A DNA stretch of 64,000 nucleotides from Candidatus Marispirochaeta associata (lineage in GTDB: Bacteria; Spirochaetota; Spirochaetia; JC444; Marispirochaetaceae): positions 124,001 through 188,000 of the forward strand of contig JWTM01000424.1 in NCBI GenBank assembly GCA_001749745.1, in the 5' to 3' direction. Both the position numbers and the translations under genes were made by a program. Within the stretch, counting starts at the first letter, position 1, and every line of letters begins with the position of its first letter. The notes beneath the pieces were generated by a model. That model was not told where the DNA came from. It saw only the letters and a program-made list of their open reading frames with translations, and searched no databases. Below, piece by piece: positions 1-8,434 of the stretch.

Positions 1-632
1 AGAACCTTTTCAAATTCTTCAGTGGAGACGGGATCATCGCTTAGAGTGATACTGCCCCCATTTCTGACGATATACTCGAGGTATCCTCGAAGCAGCGAGA
101 TAATGGGAGTTGATTCGATCATATCCGTCGGAATGGATCGGTTGAGGCTAACGGCTCTGTTTTTGCGGGATAAGCCGTGGGTGAATAGATCTTCGAATGC
201 TTCGAGAGGTTTTTCATCTCTCTCAATGGTCTGATTATACTCCTCGACGGCCTCGGCCATACGGCGGTTCGCTTCTTCTATGCTATCGGCTCCTTCGAGG
301 ATACCGGACATATCGATATTCTCGAAAACCGATGCCAGGGCAGATTCGCCTTCTAGGAACTGGCGGAAGGACGGGATTGATTCCCCCGCGGGAATCTCGT
401 TCTCGCAGTAAAACTGATAAGCTTCGATCGCCCGGTTATATTCTTCGGCGGAATCGAAGCCCATTAAGCGGTGCACCCCAATGGCGCTGTCCCCCGAAGG
501 CGTTTTCGGGGGTGGGTCTGCAGGTTCTGGGAAGGAAATCACCTTACTCTTCTGTAGACAACAATGTTTGTATTTCTTTCCGCTGCCGCAGGGACAGGAG
601 TCGTTGCGTCCGATTTTCATCCATTCCATCAT
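1..632 (-). CDS. SEC-C motif protein, 3' part outside window
   Basis: An open frame runs from an ATG at 632 leftward to the window edge with no stop, so about 210 N-terminal residues are present and the C-terminus is missing. A SEC-C metal-binding motif sits right at the N-terminus ([13 protein letters not shown], about residues 12-24). Such motifs bind zinc and occur at the ends of SecA, YecA and YchJ proteins. The rest is acidic and helical and not recognised. ATG codons at 632, 629 and 620 are all in frame, and no strong Shine-Dalgarno sequence decides between them. It is divergent from the parvulin gene. Function is unknown beyond the zinc motif. Confidence 0.75.
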   Translation of the reverse strand, partial: MMEWMKIGRNDSCPCGSGKKYKHCCLQKSKVISFPEPADPPPKTPSGDSAIGVHRLMGFDSAEEYNRAIEAYQFYCENEIPAGESIPSFRQFLEGESALASVFENIDMSGILEGADSIEEANRRMAEAVEEYNQTIERDEKPLEAFEDLFTHGLSRKNRAVSLNRSIPTDMIESTPIISLLRGYLEYIVRNGGSITLSDDPVSTEEFEKV

Positions 633-724
633 CCATGCTATACTCGTCGGCTGTCAAGATTGATCTCATTCCGGGATTGGAATAGACTGCTTTTTTAACA
701 GATTGATTCATGGAGGCGATTAAT

Positions 725-1000
725 ATGGAGTATAGAGCGAGTCATATCCTGGTCAAGGACCGCGCCCTGGCCCAGGAGCTCTTGAAAAAGGTTAAATCCG
801 GCGGGAATTTTGCCGCCATCGCCCGGGATTTCTCTACCTGTCCCTCGAAATCGAAAGGCGGCGACCTGGGCTGGTTCGGTCCGGGCAAGATGGTGCCCAA
901 GTTCGAGGAGGCCTGTAAGAAACTCTCCGTCGGCGGCTTGAGCCAGGTGGTCTCGACCCAGTTCGGTCATCACATTATTAAGCTGACCGGCAGACGTTAA
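725..1000 (+). CDS. Parvulin-type peptidyl-prolyl isomerase
   Basis: A 91-residue protein that is essentially one rotamase (PpiC/parvulin) domain: the start YRASHILVKD, the middle FSTCPSKSKGGDLGWF and the end VSTQFGHHIIKL are the family's standard blocks. It has no signal peptide, so it should be a cytoplasmic cis-trans prolyl isomerase like E. coli PpiC. The ATG at 725 is preferred over the one at 710 because GGAGG at 712-716 lies 8 bases upstream of it and the parvulin fold begins there. It appears monocistronic, 19 bases ahead of the MOSC gene. Confidence 0.9.
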   Translation: MEYRASHILVKDRALAQELLKKVKSGGNFAAIARDFSTCPSKSKGGDLGWFGPGKMVPKFEEACKKLSVGGLSQVVSTQFGHHIIKLTGRR

Positions 1001-1019
1001 TAATGGGTAACCTGATTTA

Positions 1020-1820
1020 ATGGAGCTGAGGATCTCTCAGATTGCGGTCTACCCGGTAAAATCGTTAGGGGCAATCTATCCCGACCAGGCTGAACTGGTG
1101 ACGACCGGCTTTCGTTATGACCGGGAATGGATGGTGGTGGACGAGGACGGGATCTTCGTTACCCAGCGCCGATTTCCGCAGATGGCGCTGATTAGCCCCG
1201 AGGTGACCGAGGCCGGTCTGCGTCTCACCTTTCCGGATGACAGCACGATCGTTGCGCCCCTTGTAAACGAGGGAAGTCCGGTCTCGGTGCAGGTCTGGCA
1301 GAACAGCTGTGAGGCCGTCGACCAGGGCCGAGCGGCGGCAGATGCGCTGAGCCGCTTCCTGGCGTATCCCTGCCGACTGGTCCGCATGCGCGCATCCTTT
1401 ACCCGAAAGCTCGGTGCCTCCTACGGCGAAAGAGATTCGGGGATGAGCGTCGGCTTTGCCGATTCTTCCCCCTTGATGCTGTTGAGCGAAGCCTCTTTGG
1501 AGGATCTCAACGCTCGCCTCGATACGCCGGTAGGGATGGACCGCTTTCGTCCCAACCTTGTCGTCGCCGGCGGGAGCGCCTATCAGGAGGATGGCTGGAA
1601 ACGGATCGAAATAGGGGAGTTGCGCTTTCGGGTCGTAAAGGACTGCATCCGCTGCGAGATACCTACGATCGATCAGGAAACGGGCGAGAAGGGCGTTGAA
1701 CCCATGGAAACCCTGGAGTCCTATCGCGCGGGACCATTGGGAGCGCGCTTCGGTCGCAAGGTGGTGCACGAGGCGCTGGGAAGCGTGCGCGTCGGCGACG
1801 CGGTTACCGTTCTCGCATGA
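1020..1820 (+). CDS. MOSC domain protein (YcbX/mARC-like molybdenum enzyme)
   Basis: 266 residues: an N-terminal MOSC beta-barrel (about 1-120, starting with ISQIAVYPVKSL) followed by a MOSC domain (about 125-265). KDCIRCEIPTIDQETG near residue 205 contains the conserved cysteine region where YcbX and mARC proteins bind molybdenum cofactor. Such enzymes reduce N-hydroxylated substrates, including toxic base analogues, with electrons from a partner flavoprotein. E. coli YcbX carries a C-terminal [2Fe-2S] ferredoxin domain, which is absent here. The stop overlaps the start of the flavin reductase gene (ATGA), so the two are translationally coupled and probably form an electron-transfer pair. 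Substrate is not determinable from sequence. Confidence 0.8.
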   Translation: MELRISQIAVYPVKSLGAIYPDQAELVTTGFRYDREWMVVDEDGIFVTQRRFPQMALISPEVTEAGLRLTFPDDSTIVAPLVNEGSPVSVQVWQNSCEAVDQGRAAADALSRFLAYPCRLVRMRASFTRKLGASYGERDSGMSVGFADSSPLMLLSEASLEDLNARLDTPVGMDRFRPNLVVAGGSAYQEDGWKRIEIGELRFRVVKDCIRCEIPTIDQETGEKGVEPMETLESYRAGPLGARFGRKVVHEALGSVRVGDAVTVLA

Positions 1821-2488
1821 GGCGTCACGCTTGGCGGAAGGCGCGGGTCATCCGTGTCGAGCAGGCTGCAAGCGATATGGTCGCACTCCAAATAGAGCCG
1901 GATGAGTGGATTCCCCACCTGGCCGGACAGCACTACGAGATCCGCTTTCCCGGGGAGACTCTCTCCCGCAAGTTTTCTATCGCCTCTGCCCCCGAGCAGA
2001 CCCGGCAAATCGATTTCGGGATCCAGGTATTAGCAAAAGGCCTCCTCTCTCCGCGTCTGGCCGCCTGCCGCCCCGGAGACCACCTGGAGGTTCGCGGCCC
2101 CACAGGCGCCGCTTTTGTCTGGCGTCCCGAGGAGGGCGGCCCGCTGGTCTTACTCGGCGGCGGTGCGGGGATAACCCCGTTGGCAGGGATATGCGATCAT
2201 TATGCTGCAGCGGGTTTGAAGCCGCCTCTTATCTTCATTGTGAGCGCCCGCTCTCCTGCGCGGGTGTTTCGCCTAGATCGATATCGCCGGCGGATGATCA
2301 CCCGCTATACCGCGGAGGAGGGACGAATCGACCGGGACTTCCTCGTCAAAGCCCTCGCCCCGGTGCTGGACAATCCTGAAACGAAGGTGCGTCTGTGCGG
2401 CCCCCTCGGCTTCATGAGCGCAATGGTTCCTCTGCTGCTGGAGCTCGGAATTAATGAAGACGGTATTCGTTCCGAGGCGTTCGTCTAA
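1817..2488 (+). CDS. Ferredoxin-NADP reductase-like FAD oxidoreductase
   Basis: 223 residues of the FNR superfamily. The FAD-binding barrel carries the RKFSIAS motif near residue 50, typical of RxYSxxS flavin binding, and the NAD(P) domain carries LLGGGAGITPLAG near residue 113 and a late CGPLGFM motif near 194. No [2Fe-2S] domain is present, so electrons must leave by flavin directly or through a separate carrier. The start codon overlaps the MOSC stop by 4 bases. The arrangement suggests that it feeds NAD(P)H electrons to the MOSC enzyme. The 3' end overlaps the convergent MFS gene by 4 bases. Confidence 0.8.
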   Translation: MRRHAWRKARVIRVEQAASDMVALQIEPDEWIPHLAGQHYEIRFPGETLSRKFSIASAPEQTRQIDFGIQVLAKGLLSPRLAACRPGDHLEVRGPTGAAFVWRPEEGGPLVLLGGGAGITPLAGICDHYAAAGLKPPLIFIVSARSPARVFRLDRYRRRMITRYTAEEGRIDRDFLVKALAPVLDNPETKVRLCGPLGFMSAMVPLLLELGINEDGIRSEAFV

Positions 2489-3753
2489 GCGCGGCTCTTC
2501 TTGTTCCGGTCGTTCTTCTTCGGTCGCTTCAACATCCTGTAGGCCATAACCGTTGTTCGCGGTACGGTCCGGTAGGTCGCCTTGGTACCGCGGACCAGGA
2601 ACTCCGGAACCAGCCGCAACCGGAAGAGCCCGAAGGGAATGTAGAGCCCCATCACCAGAGCTATAAAGAGATAGAGCCCCCCCGGCCCGATACGGGCCAT
2701 GAACTGGGACGCAATCAACGGTCCGAGCATCGAGCCTACCCCATAGAAGACATAGAGAGCGCTGGCCGCTTCGATCATCTCGTCGTATTGCAGCTGATCG
2801 TTGACCGTCGCGATCGCCAGGGGATAGAGGGGCATCATGAATCCTCCCAGCAGAAAGCCCAGAACTATCAGATAGATTCCCATCCCGCCGGTAAAGATCA
2901 GTCCCAGGGCGGCGGCCACCCCGACGCTGCAGCTTATCAGCAGGGCGAAGCGTCGGTCCCGGTGATCAGAAATCCAGCCCAGCGGGAGCTGAAGCGCGAT
3001 TGTCCCGGCCGCAACGATCAGGAGGAAGAGGCCGATGGCTCCGTCGCTCAAGCCCCAGCTCTGGACGGCCCGCGGCGTAAGGGTTATGTGGGCGCCGATG
3101 GCAAGGCCGCTGATGATCACTCCGGTTGAACCCATGGGCGATTTACTGAAGATTCCGCCTAAGCGAATAGAGATGCTCGAAACTTGAGGATTCCCCTGTA
3201 CCTGAGCCAGCCCGACCGGGAGAACGCAGATGGAGATCAGAATCGAGGTGATGCCGAAGAGACTGAACTCTTGAGGCGTGAAGACGGCCAGCAGAGGCTG
3301 GGCCACGCCGTTGGCGGCCAGGAAGATGATTCCGTAGAGGGAGAGGATCCTGCCGCGGCTCTTGTTGGGGGCCGATGAGTTCAGCCAGCTCTCCACCACC
3401 ACGAGTACAATGGAGATGCACATGCCGTGGACCAGCCGGAAGATGACCCACCAGAAAGGGGAGATCACGAGTACGTGAGCCAGAGAGGTGGCCGAAGCGA
3501 GGGAGGAAAAGGCGGCGAAGGTCCGCACATAACCGACGTTGCGGATCATCAAGAGGGCTAAAAAGGAGCCCATGAGAATCCCGGCAAAGTAGCCGGAACT
3601 GATGAGTCCGATCGTCTGCTCGCCGAAGCCTTCAAGGCCGGCCCGGAGGGAGACGGCCGTAGTCTGCAAGGCCGAACCCGAGGCTAAGAGGAATACACTG
3701 GCAAGGATAGCGCTTACCGTTGTCAAGGATTTGCCGTTTTCAGTCTGCTCCAT
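2485..3753 (-). CDS. Major facilitator superfamily transporter
   Basis: 422 residues with about twelve hydrophobic segments in two halves. The first half contains GLISSGYFAGILMGS and RLVHGMCISIVLVVVESWLN. The second contains GWISDHRDRR, matching the MFS loop motif. The VVVESWLN segment resembles YcaD/UMF-type carriers. A basic C-terminal tail (KRPKKNDRNKKSRA) faces the cytoplasm. The substrate cannot be assigned. It is transcribed away from the DUF2721 gene's 3' side and convergently with the FNR gene. No clear Shine-Dalgarno is visible at the ATG. Confidence 0.85.
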   Translation of the reverse strand: MEQTENGKSLTTVSAILASVFLLASGSALQTTAVSLRAGLEGFGEQTIGLISSGYFAGILMGSFLALLMIRNVGYVRTFAAFSSLASATSLAHVLVISPFWWVIFRLVHGMCISIVLVVVESWLNSSAPNKSRGRILSLYGIIFLAANGVAQPLLAVFTPQEFSLFGITSILISICVLPVGLAQVQGNPQVSSISIRLGGIFSKSPMGSTGVIISGLAIGAHITLTPRAVQSWGLSDGAIGLFLLIVAAGTIALQLPLGWISDHRDRRFALLISCSVGVAAALGLIFTGGMGIYLIVLGFLLGGFMMPLYPLAIATVNDQLQYDEMIEAASALYVFYGVGSMLGPLIASQFMARIGPGGLYLFIALVMGLYIPFGLFRLRLVPEFLVRGTKATYRTVPRTTVMAYRMLKRPKKNDRNKKSRA

Positions 3754-3801
3754 ATGCCCGTGCTACCACGCTCCGGGAGGAAGGTTCAAGCGCCGGGAGG
3801 A

Positions 3802-4200
3802 CTATTTTTCTCGACTGCCGCCCTCAAGGTCCGAGAGCTGTAGATTGAGGGCGGTAACGGACATAAAGAGCTCACTCAAGGAGAAGGCGAGGCTGGTGAT
3901 CATCGAGATGAGGCTCAAGGCGAAGACGATATCCCCGATAAGCTCCAGGCCGAAGAAGAGCAGGAACATGGTCACCACGCAGAGCAGGAGCGAGAGGACG
4001 CCGAAGATCTGCATCACCTTGATCAGGGCTATACGCCGCTGAAGGTTGCGGATTTGACCGATAACTATCCGCGAGCGGTCCGTCGAATACTCCTGGTGGA
4101 GGGTGCGAATTAGACTGGCCAGAGCCAGGAAGCGGTTGGTGTAGGCCAGCAACAAGAGCGAAAGGGCTGGAAAAAGAAGCGCCGGGGTCGTTAAGTCCAT
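3802..4200 (-). CDS. DUF2721 family membrane protein
   Basis: The predicted 132-residue protein has one hydrophobic N-terminal segment (LTTPALLFPALSLLLLAYTN), a central basic helix (QIRNLQRRIALIKVMQ) and two further transmembrane helices before an acidic end. This layout matches DUF2721 proteins, small membrane proteins of unknown role. The open frame extends upstream to 4275, but the residues before the ATG at 4200 are polar and atypical for the family, so 4200 is preferred. It diverges from the copper operon. Confidence 0.7.
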   Translation of the reverse strand: MDLTTPALLFPALSLLLLAYTNRFLALASLIRTLHQEYSTDRSRIVIGQIRNLQRRIALIKVMQIFGVLSLLLCVVTMFLLFFGLELIGDIVFALSLISMITSLAFSLSELFMSVTALNLQLSDLEGGSREK

Positions 4201-4268
4201 ACGTGCAAGGTACGGTAATCTTCGTGTTGAGGCAACGGGCACGAGCTCAGTTGGTTTGCGGAAATAAC

Positions 4269-4297
4269 TTGACAAAATTAGTCTGGAAAACTATTAT
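4269..4297 (+). promoter_or_regulatory. Sigma70-type promoter of the csoR-copA operon
   Basis: A perfect -35 TTGACA (4269-4274) and a -10 TATTAT (4292-4297) are separated by exactly 17 bases. Transcription would start near 4304, giving a very short leader ahead of csoR. Confidence 0.8.
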
Positions 4298-4303
4298 ATG
4301 CTG

Positions 4304-4323
4304 TATAGGGTAGGGGGGTATGG
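4304..4323 (+). promoter_or_regulatory. Candidate CsoR operator
   Basis: TATAGGGTAGGGGGGTATGG covers the expected transcription start and the csoR start codon. A G-tract between TA-rich flanks is the known character of CsoR-family operators, which are pseudo-palindromes with a long G/C run. Binding here would block transcription until Cu(I) releases CsoR. The assignment rests on position and pattern only. Confidence 0.55.
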
Positions 4324-4325
4324 TA

Positions 4326-4613
4326 ATGATTGAGACCCGGAAAGCACATCATCCGTATGAGACGAAGCAGGCGATGATCAGCCGTATGAAGCGTATCGAA
4401 GGGCAGATCCGCGGGATCGCCAGGATGATCGACGAGGATGTCTACTGCGACGATATTCTGCACCAGTTTATGAGCGTCGAAGCCGCTATTCACGGTGTTA
4501 AAAAGACCCTTCTCGAGGCGCATCTGAAAAGCTGTGTGGTCGAACAGATTCAGGATGGCGAATTGGGTGTGGTCGACGAACTGATGACAACCATCGGTAA
4601 GATGACGAAATAA
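4326..4613 (+). CDS. csoR: CsoR-family copper-sensing repressor
   Basis: A four-helix DUF156/CsoR protein of 95 residues. The Cu(I) triad is intact with the spacing of known CsoR: Cys41, His66 and Cys70 (in YCDDI and AHLKSC), i.e. +25 and +4. The motif RMKRIEGQIRGIARMI is the family's DNA-contact helix. Apo-CsoR represses and copper releases it. ATG codons occur at 4320 and 4326. The second is preferred because the G-run at 4313-4318 lies at ribosome-binding distance only from it. It lies 12 bases upstream of copA under a shared promoter and operator, so it should autoregulate the copper operon. Confidence 0.9.
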   Translation: MIETRKAHHPYETKQAMISRMKRIEGQIRGIARMIDEDVYCDDILHQFMSVEAAIHGVKKTLLEAHLKSCVVEQIQDGELGVVDELMTTIGKMTK

Positions 4614-4625
4614 GGAAGGAGTTCT

Positions 4626-7070
4626 ATGGAGATTCTGCAACTAGATATAGAGGGTATGACCTGCGCATCTTGCGTGGCTCACGTGGAAAAGGGGATCAAG
4701 AAGGTGCCCGGAATCGACATGGCCAATGTCAATCTGGCGACCGAGAAGGCGACGGTAAGCTATGATCCCGCCAGCGTCTCCCCAGAAGAGATCGTCAAGA
4801 GCGTTTTCGACTCCGGCTACGGCGCCGCCGTCGTCACGGAAGCCAAGCGGGACGAAGCGGAGGAGAAGCGCGAGCGTCACACTCGCCGCCTCAAGCGACA
4901 TACCTTGATCGCCTCTCTCCTGAGTCTACCCCTGATGGGGGCTATGTTCGCCATGATCTTTCAGATCGAAAGTCTGATGATCCTGCACGACCCCTTGGTA
5001 CAGTTTATCTTAGCCACGCCGGTGCAGTTCTGGATCGGCGCGCGCTTCTATCGTGGCGCCTACGCTTCCCTCAAGGCGGGGAGTCCGAACATGGACGTGC
5101 TGGTTGCGCTGGGAACCTCGGCCGCCTATTTCTACAGTGTATTCAACGGTTTTATCGCCTCGCGTCTGGGTATTACCGGGAGCGGTCTCTACTTCGAAGC
5201 CTCGGCGGTGATTATTACTCTCATACTTCTCGGGAAATATCTTGAAGCGCGAGCTAAGGGTAAAACCTCAGAAGCGATTAAAAAGCTGATGGGGCTTCAG
5301 CCGAGAACGGCGGTGGTCGAGCGGGATGGGCAGGATATGACCGTCCCGATCAGCGACGTAGTTCCCGGGGATATTGTCCTGGTGCGGCCGGGCGAACGGA
5401 TCCCGGTTGACGGGATAATCATCTCCGGAAAGAGTGCGTTAGACGAAAGTACCCTGACCGGCGAGAGTCTCCCCGTAGAAAAGGAATCCGGGGACGAGGT
5501 CATGAGCGGCTCGATCAACAGTTACGGCTCCATACGCTTCCGGGCCGAGCATTCAAGCAAGGATTCGGTCTTGGCCAGGATCATCAAGGTGGTCGAAGAG
5601 GCTCAAGGGTCGAAGGCGCCGGTGCAGAAGCTGGCCGATAAGATCTCCGCCATCTTCGTTCCGGTGGTTCTGCTTATCTCAGCGCTTACCTTCCTCCTCT
5701 GGTGGTTCCTGGCGGGGAGCATCGCCCAGGCCCTGATCGCGTCGGTCGCGGTGCTGGTTATCGCCTGCCCCTGCGCTCTCGGTCTGGCGACGCCGACGGC
5801 GATAATGGTCGGAACCGGCGTCGGCGCGACCCGGGGCATTCTGATCAAAAACGGAGAGGTGCTGCAGCAGGCGGGGAAGCTGGATGCGATCGTCCTCGAT
5901 AAGACCGGCACGATAACCCGCGGTAGGCCGGAGCTACAGGATGTCCGTGTCCTAAACGGTCACAGCGATCCCACGGAAATGTTGCGGATCGCCGCCAGTC
6001 TCGAGAAGCCCTCCGAGCACCCCTTGGGCCGGGCGGTGGTGGATGCGGCCGTGAGTGAGCAGCTGACACTGTGGGATCCGGAGGCCTTCGAAGCGGTTCC
6101 GGGGAAAGGGATTCGCGGCGACCTGGAGGGGCGTTCCTATCTGATCGGTACGCAGAGCTTCCTGACCGAGTCCGGAATCGATATCGAATCCAGCCGAGAA
6201 GCCAAAGCGGAGCTCGAGGAGTCGGGGCAAACCGTGCTGCTCCTGGCGGATACAGAAAAAGTGTTGGCCCTCTTTGCGTTGGCCGACGCGCTTAAGGAGC
6301 ACTCCCGGGAGGGAGTCGCCCGACTGAAAGAGCTCGGTCTCGAGGTCTACATGATTACCGGCGATAACCGGCGCACCGCCGATGCAATTGCCGCCGCGGT
6401 GGGAATCGAGAATGTGCTGGCCGAGGTCCTGCCCGAAGGAAAGTCGGCCGAGGTAAAACGGCTGCAGCAGCAGGGGAGGATCGTCGCCATGGCGGGAGAC
6501 GGGGTAAACGACGCTCCGGCCCTGGCCACCGCCGATACGGGAATCGCCATGGGCGAGGGGACGGACATCGCCATCGAATCCTCGGACATTACCCTGATGC
6601 GGGGAGATCTGCGGGAGATCGCGGTGGCCGTCGAGCTTTCGAAGCGGACCATGGGGAAGATAAAGCAGAACCTCTTTTGGGCCTTCTTCTACAATACCTT
6701 AGGCATCCCCTTCGCCGCTTTAGGGTTTTTGAATCCGATGATCGCCGGGGCCGCCATGGCCTTCAGTTCAGTATCGGTGGTCAGCAATTCACTTAGTCTT
6801 AAGCGGTTTGCACCGCATTTAAACAATCCGGCGCCGTCGGCGTCGAAAAATGAGAGGAGTAGCACTATGACAACGACAGTTAAGGTAGAGGGCATGAGCT
6901 GTAACCATTGCAAGATGCGGGTCGAAGAGGCCGCTAAGGCGGTGGATGCGGTCGAGTCGGCCGAGGTCAATCTCGATGCCGGCGAACTCACGGTGAGTTT
7001 TGCAGGAGAGAACGGGAATATGGATGCGGTAAAGGCGGCAGTTAAGGAGGCCGGCTACGTCCCGGTTTAA
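4626..7070 (+). CDS. copA: Cu(I)-translocating P-type ATPase with fused C-terminal CopZ-like domain
   Basis: An 814-residue P1B-1 ATPase exporting Cu(I) across the inner membrane. In order: N-terminal heavy-metal domain (GMTCASC, 10-16), membrane helices, actuator TGES (about 278), CPC metal site (381-383) in helix 6, phosphorylation motif DKTGT (about D425), SEHPLG in the N-domain, GDGVNDAP, then the Cu(I)-type YN and MxxSS motifs in the last helices. Unusually, residues 748-814 form a second heavy-metal domain (GMSCNHC) after the final helix, equivalent to a complete CopZ chaperone. The junction looks like a former intergenic region (see findings). A good ribosome-binding site (AAGGAG) precedes the ATG. 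Operon: csoR-copA-multicopper oxidase. Confidence 0.95.
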   Translation: MEILQLDIEGMTCASCVAHVEKGIKKVPGIDMANVNLATEKATVSYDPASVSPEEIVKSVFDSGYGAAVVTEAKRDEAEEKRERHTRRLKRHTLIASLLSLPLMGAMFAMIFQIESLMILHDPLVQFILATPVQFWIGARFYRGAYASLKAGSPNMDVLVALGTSAAYFYSVFNGFIASRLGITGSGLYFEASAVIITLILLGKYLEARAKGKTSEAIKKLMGLQPRTAVVERDGQDMTVPISDVVPGDIVLVRPGERIPVDGIIISGKSALDESTLTGESLPVEKESGDEVMSGSINSYGSIRFRAEHSSKDSVLARIIKVVEEAQGSKAPVQKLADKISAIFVPVVLLISALTFLLWWFLAGSIAQALIASVAVLVIACPCALGLATPTAIMVGTGVGATRGILIKNGEVLQQAGKLDAIVLDKTGTITRGRPELQDVRVLNGHSDPTEMLRIAASLEKPSEHPLGRAVVDAAVSEQLTLWDPEAFEAVPGKGIRGDLEGRSYLIGTQSFLTESGIDIESSREAKAELEESGQTVLLLADTEKVLALFALADALKEHSREGVARLKELGLEVYMITGDNRRTADAIAAAVGIENVLAEVLPEGKSAEVKRLQQQGRIVAMAGDGVNDAPALATADTGIAMGEGTDIAIESSDITLMRGDLREIAVAVELSKRTMGKIKQNLFWAFFYNTLGIPFAALGFLNPMIAGAAMAFSSVSVVSNSLSLKRFAPHLNNPAPSASKNERSSTMTTTVKVEGMSCNHCKMRVEEAAKAVDAVESAEVNLDAGELTVSFAGENGNMDAVKAAVKEAGYVPV
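6855..7070 (+). other. Possible internal start producing free CopZ-like chaperone
   Basis: Within copA, AGGAG (6855-6859) precedes an in-frame ATG (6867-6869) by 7 bases. Translation from there would give a free 67-residue heavy-metal-associated protein with GMSCNHC and the usual beta-alpha-beta-beta-alpha-beta length of CopZ. E. coli copA also makes a free copper chaperone from the ATPase gene, by frameshifting within the N-terminal part. Here the element would be an internal initiation at the C-terminal end. Whether the start is used is not shown by the sequence. Confidence 0.45.
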
Positions 7071-8430
7071 GCTCCTCCTGTTATTGGCGCTCGGATTGCT
7101 CGTCCGGCTTGCGGCGGAGGGTCCGTCGCAAGCGTCTCCCGTCAATAGTCTGCCGATCCCTCCCCTCCTGGAGGGAGAGGAACTGGATTTGAGAATTCAA
7201 AAAGGCGAGCTCGAGCTCCCCTTCGGAACGAGCGATAGTCTGGGCTATAACGGGGAGTACCTCGGTCCGACGATCAGGGCCGAGAAGGGCGATCTTGTCT
7301 CCTTCAGGATCGCCAATGAAATCGACGAGCCCACCACGGTTCACTGGCACGGCATGCATCTGCCCGCGGAATACGACGGCGGTCCGCATCAGGTCATCCC
7401 GGCGGGCGAGACCTGGCGGCCGGGCTTCCGGATCCGGCAAAACGCGGCCACCCTCTGGTATCATCCCCACTTGATGGGCAAAACGGCGGAGCACGTCTAT
7501 CGCGGTCTGGCCGGTCTCTTCATCATCGAGGACGACTACTCCCGCTCCCTGCCGATTCCCCGGGAGTACGGGGTGAACGACATCCCCCTGATCCTGCAGG
7601 ATCGTCGGGTCGACCGGGACGGCCGCATTCGCTATGCCCCCCGGGGGCGGGATGTGATGCACGGGTATCTGGGCAATATCATGCTGGTCAACGGTGCCTA
7701 TGAGCCGAGTCTGGAGCTCCCCCAAGGAACCTACCGCTTTCGCATCCTGAACGGGTCGAACTCCACTATTATGCGGCTCGCCTTCGAGAGCGGCCGCCCG
7801 TTTACCGTTATCGCCTCGGACGGCGGATTCTTGCCAGAGTCGGTAAGGGTTGAGCGGCTGGTGCTCTCCCCGGGCGAGCGCTACGAGATCCTGGTCGATT
7901 TCGATCGACGCGGAGAGGATGCATTACTGAGCGAGATCTACGGCGGATCCACGATGCAGGCGATGAGCTTTTCCGTCACCTCCGAGGAGGGGAAGAGCTA
8001 CGCGCACCCTGAAGGCTTTCGCTATGATCCGGTCGAGCCTGAGCCTTCGAGCCGCACTAGAAACTTCAGGATGGAAACCAGGGGCATGGGCTTTTTCAGC
8101 ATCAACGGATCCCGGATGGACCTGAATCGTATCGACTTCGAAATCCCTAAAAATTCGACCGAGGTATGGACGGTGGATAATATCGGCATGGGTATGATGA
8201 ATATCCCCCACTCCTTCCATGTGCACGATGTTCAGTTCACGGTGCTCAGTCTAAACGGTTCCCCGCCGCCGCCCCTCTACGCCGGCCCGAAGGATACAGT
8301 GCTACTCTATCCCGGCGACCGCATCGAGTTCGCCCTGCGCTTCGAGGAGTACACCGGTATCTATATGTATCACTGCCATCTCTTAGAGCACGAGGACGCG
8401 GGCATGATGGGGCAGTTCATGGTAAAATAG
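7057..8430 (+). CDS. Multicopper oxidase, exported (CueO/CotA-like)
   Basis: A three-cupredoxin-domain oxidase with all four copper-ligand blocks: HWHGMH, WYHPH, HSFHVHD and [13 protein letters not shown]. The last includes the type 1 Cys and Met. Beside csoR-copA its likely job is periplasmic oxidation of Cu(I) to Cu(II), as for CueO. No ATG, GTG or TTG start exists upstream of a complete signal peptide: the first canonical start is TTG 7084, inside the hydrophobic core. Counting from ACG at 7057, which sits 6 bases after a perfect AAGGAGG (7044-7050), gives a textbook signal sequence ([14 protein letters not shown] then a cut near SQA). That start overlaps the end of copA and is proposed here; TTG 7084 is the conservative alternative. 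Confidence 0.85.
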   Translation, partial: TSRFKLLLLLALGLLVRLAAEGPSQASPVNSLPIPPLLEGEELDLRIQKGELELPFGTSDSLGYNGEYLGPTIRAEKGDLVSFRIANEIDEPTTVHWHGMHLPAEYDGGPHQVIPAGETWRPGFRIRQNAATLWYHPHLMGKTAEHVYRGLAGLFIIEDDYSRSLPIPREYGVNDIPLILQDRRVDRDGRIRYAPRGRDVMHGYLGNIMLVNGAYEPSLELPQGTYRFRILNGSNSTIMRLAFESGRPFTVIASDGGFLPESVRVERLVLSPGERYEILVDFDRRGEDALLSEIYGGSTMQAMSFSVTSEEGKSYAHPEGFRYDPVEPEPSSRTRNFRMETRGMGFFSINGSRMDLNRIDFEIPKNSTEVWTVDNIGMGMMNIPHSFHVHDVQFTVLSLNGSPPPPLYAGPKDTVLLYPGDRIEFALRFEEYTGIYMYHCHLLEHEDAGMMGQFMVK

Positions 8431-8434
8431 CGGC

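Noticed and set aside
6843..6853. Programmed -1 frameshift like that of E. coli copA
   Set aside because: A run of five A is a weak slippery site and no clear stimulating structure was seen. A -1 shift would stop at TGA and is possible, but the evidence for internal initiation is better.
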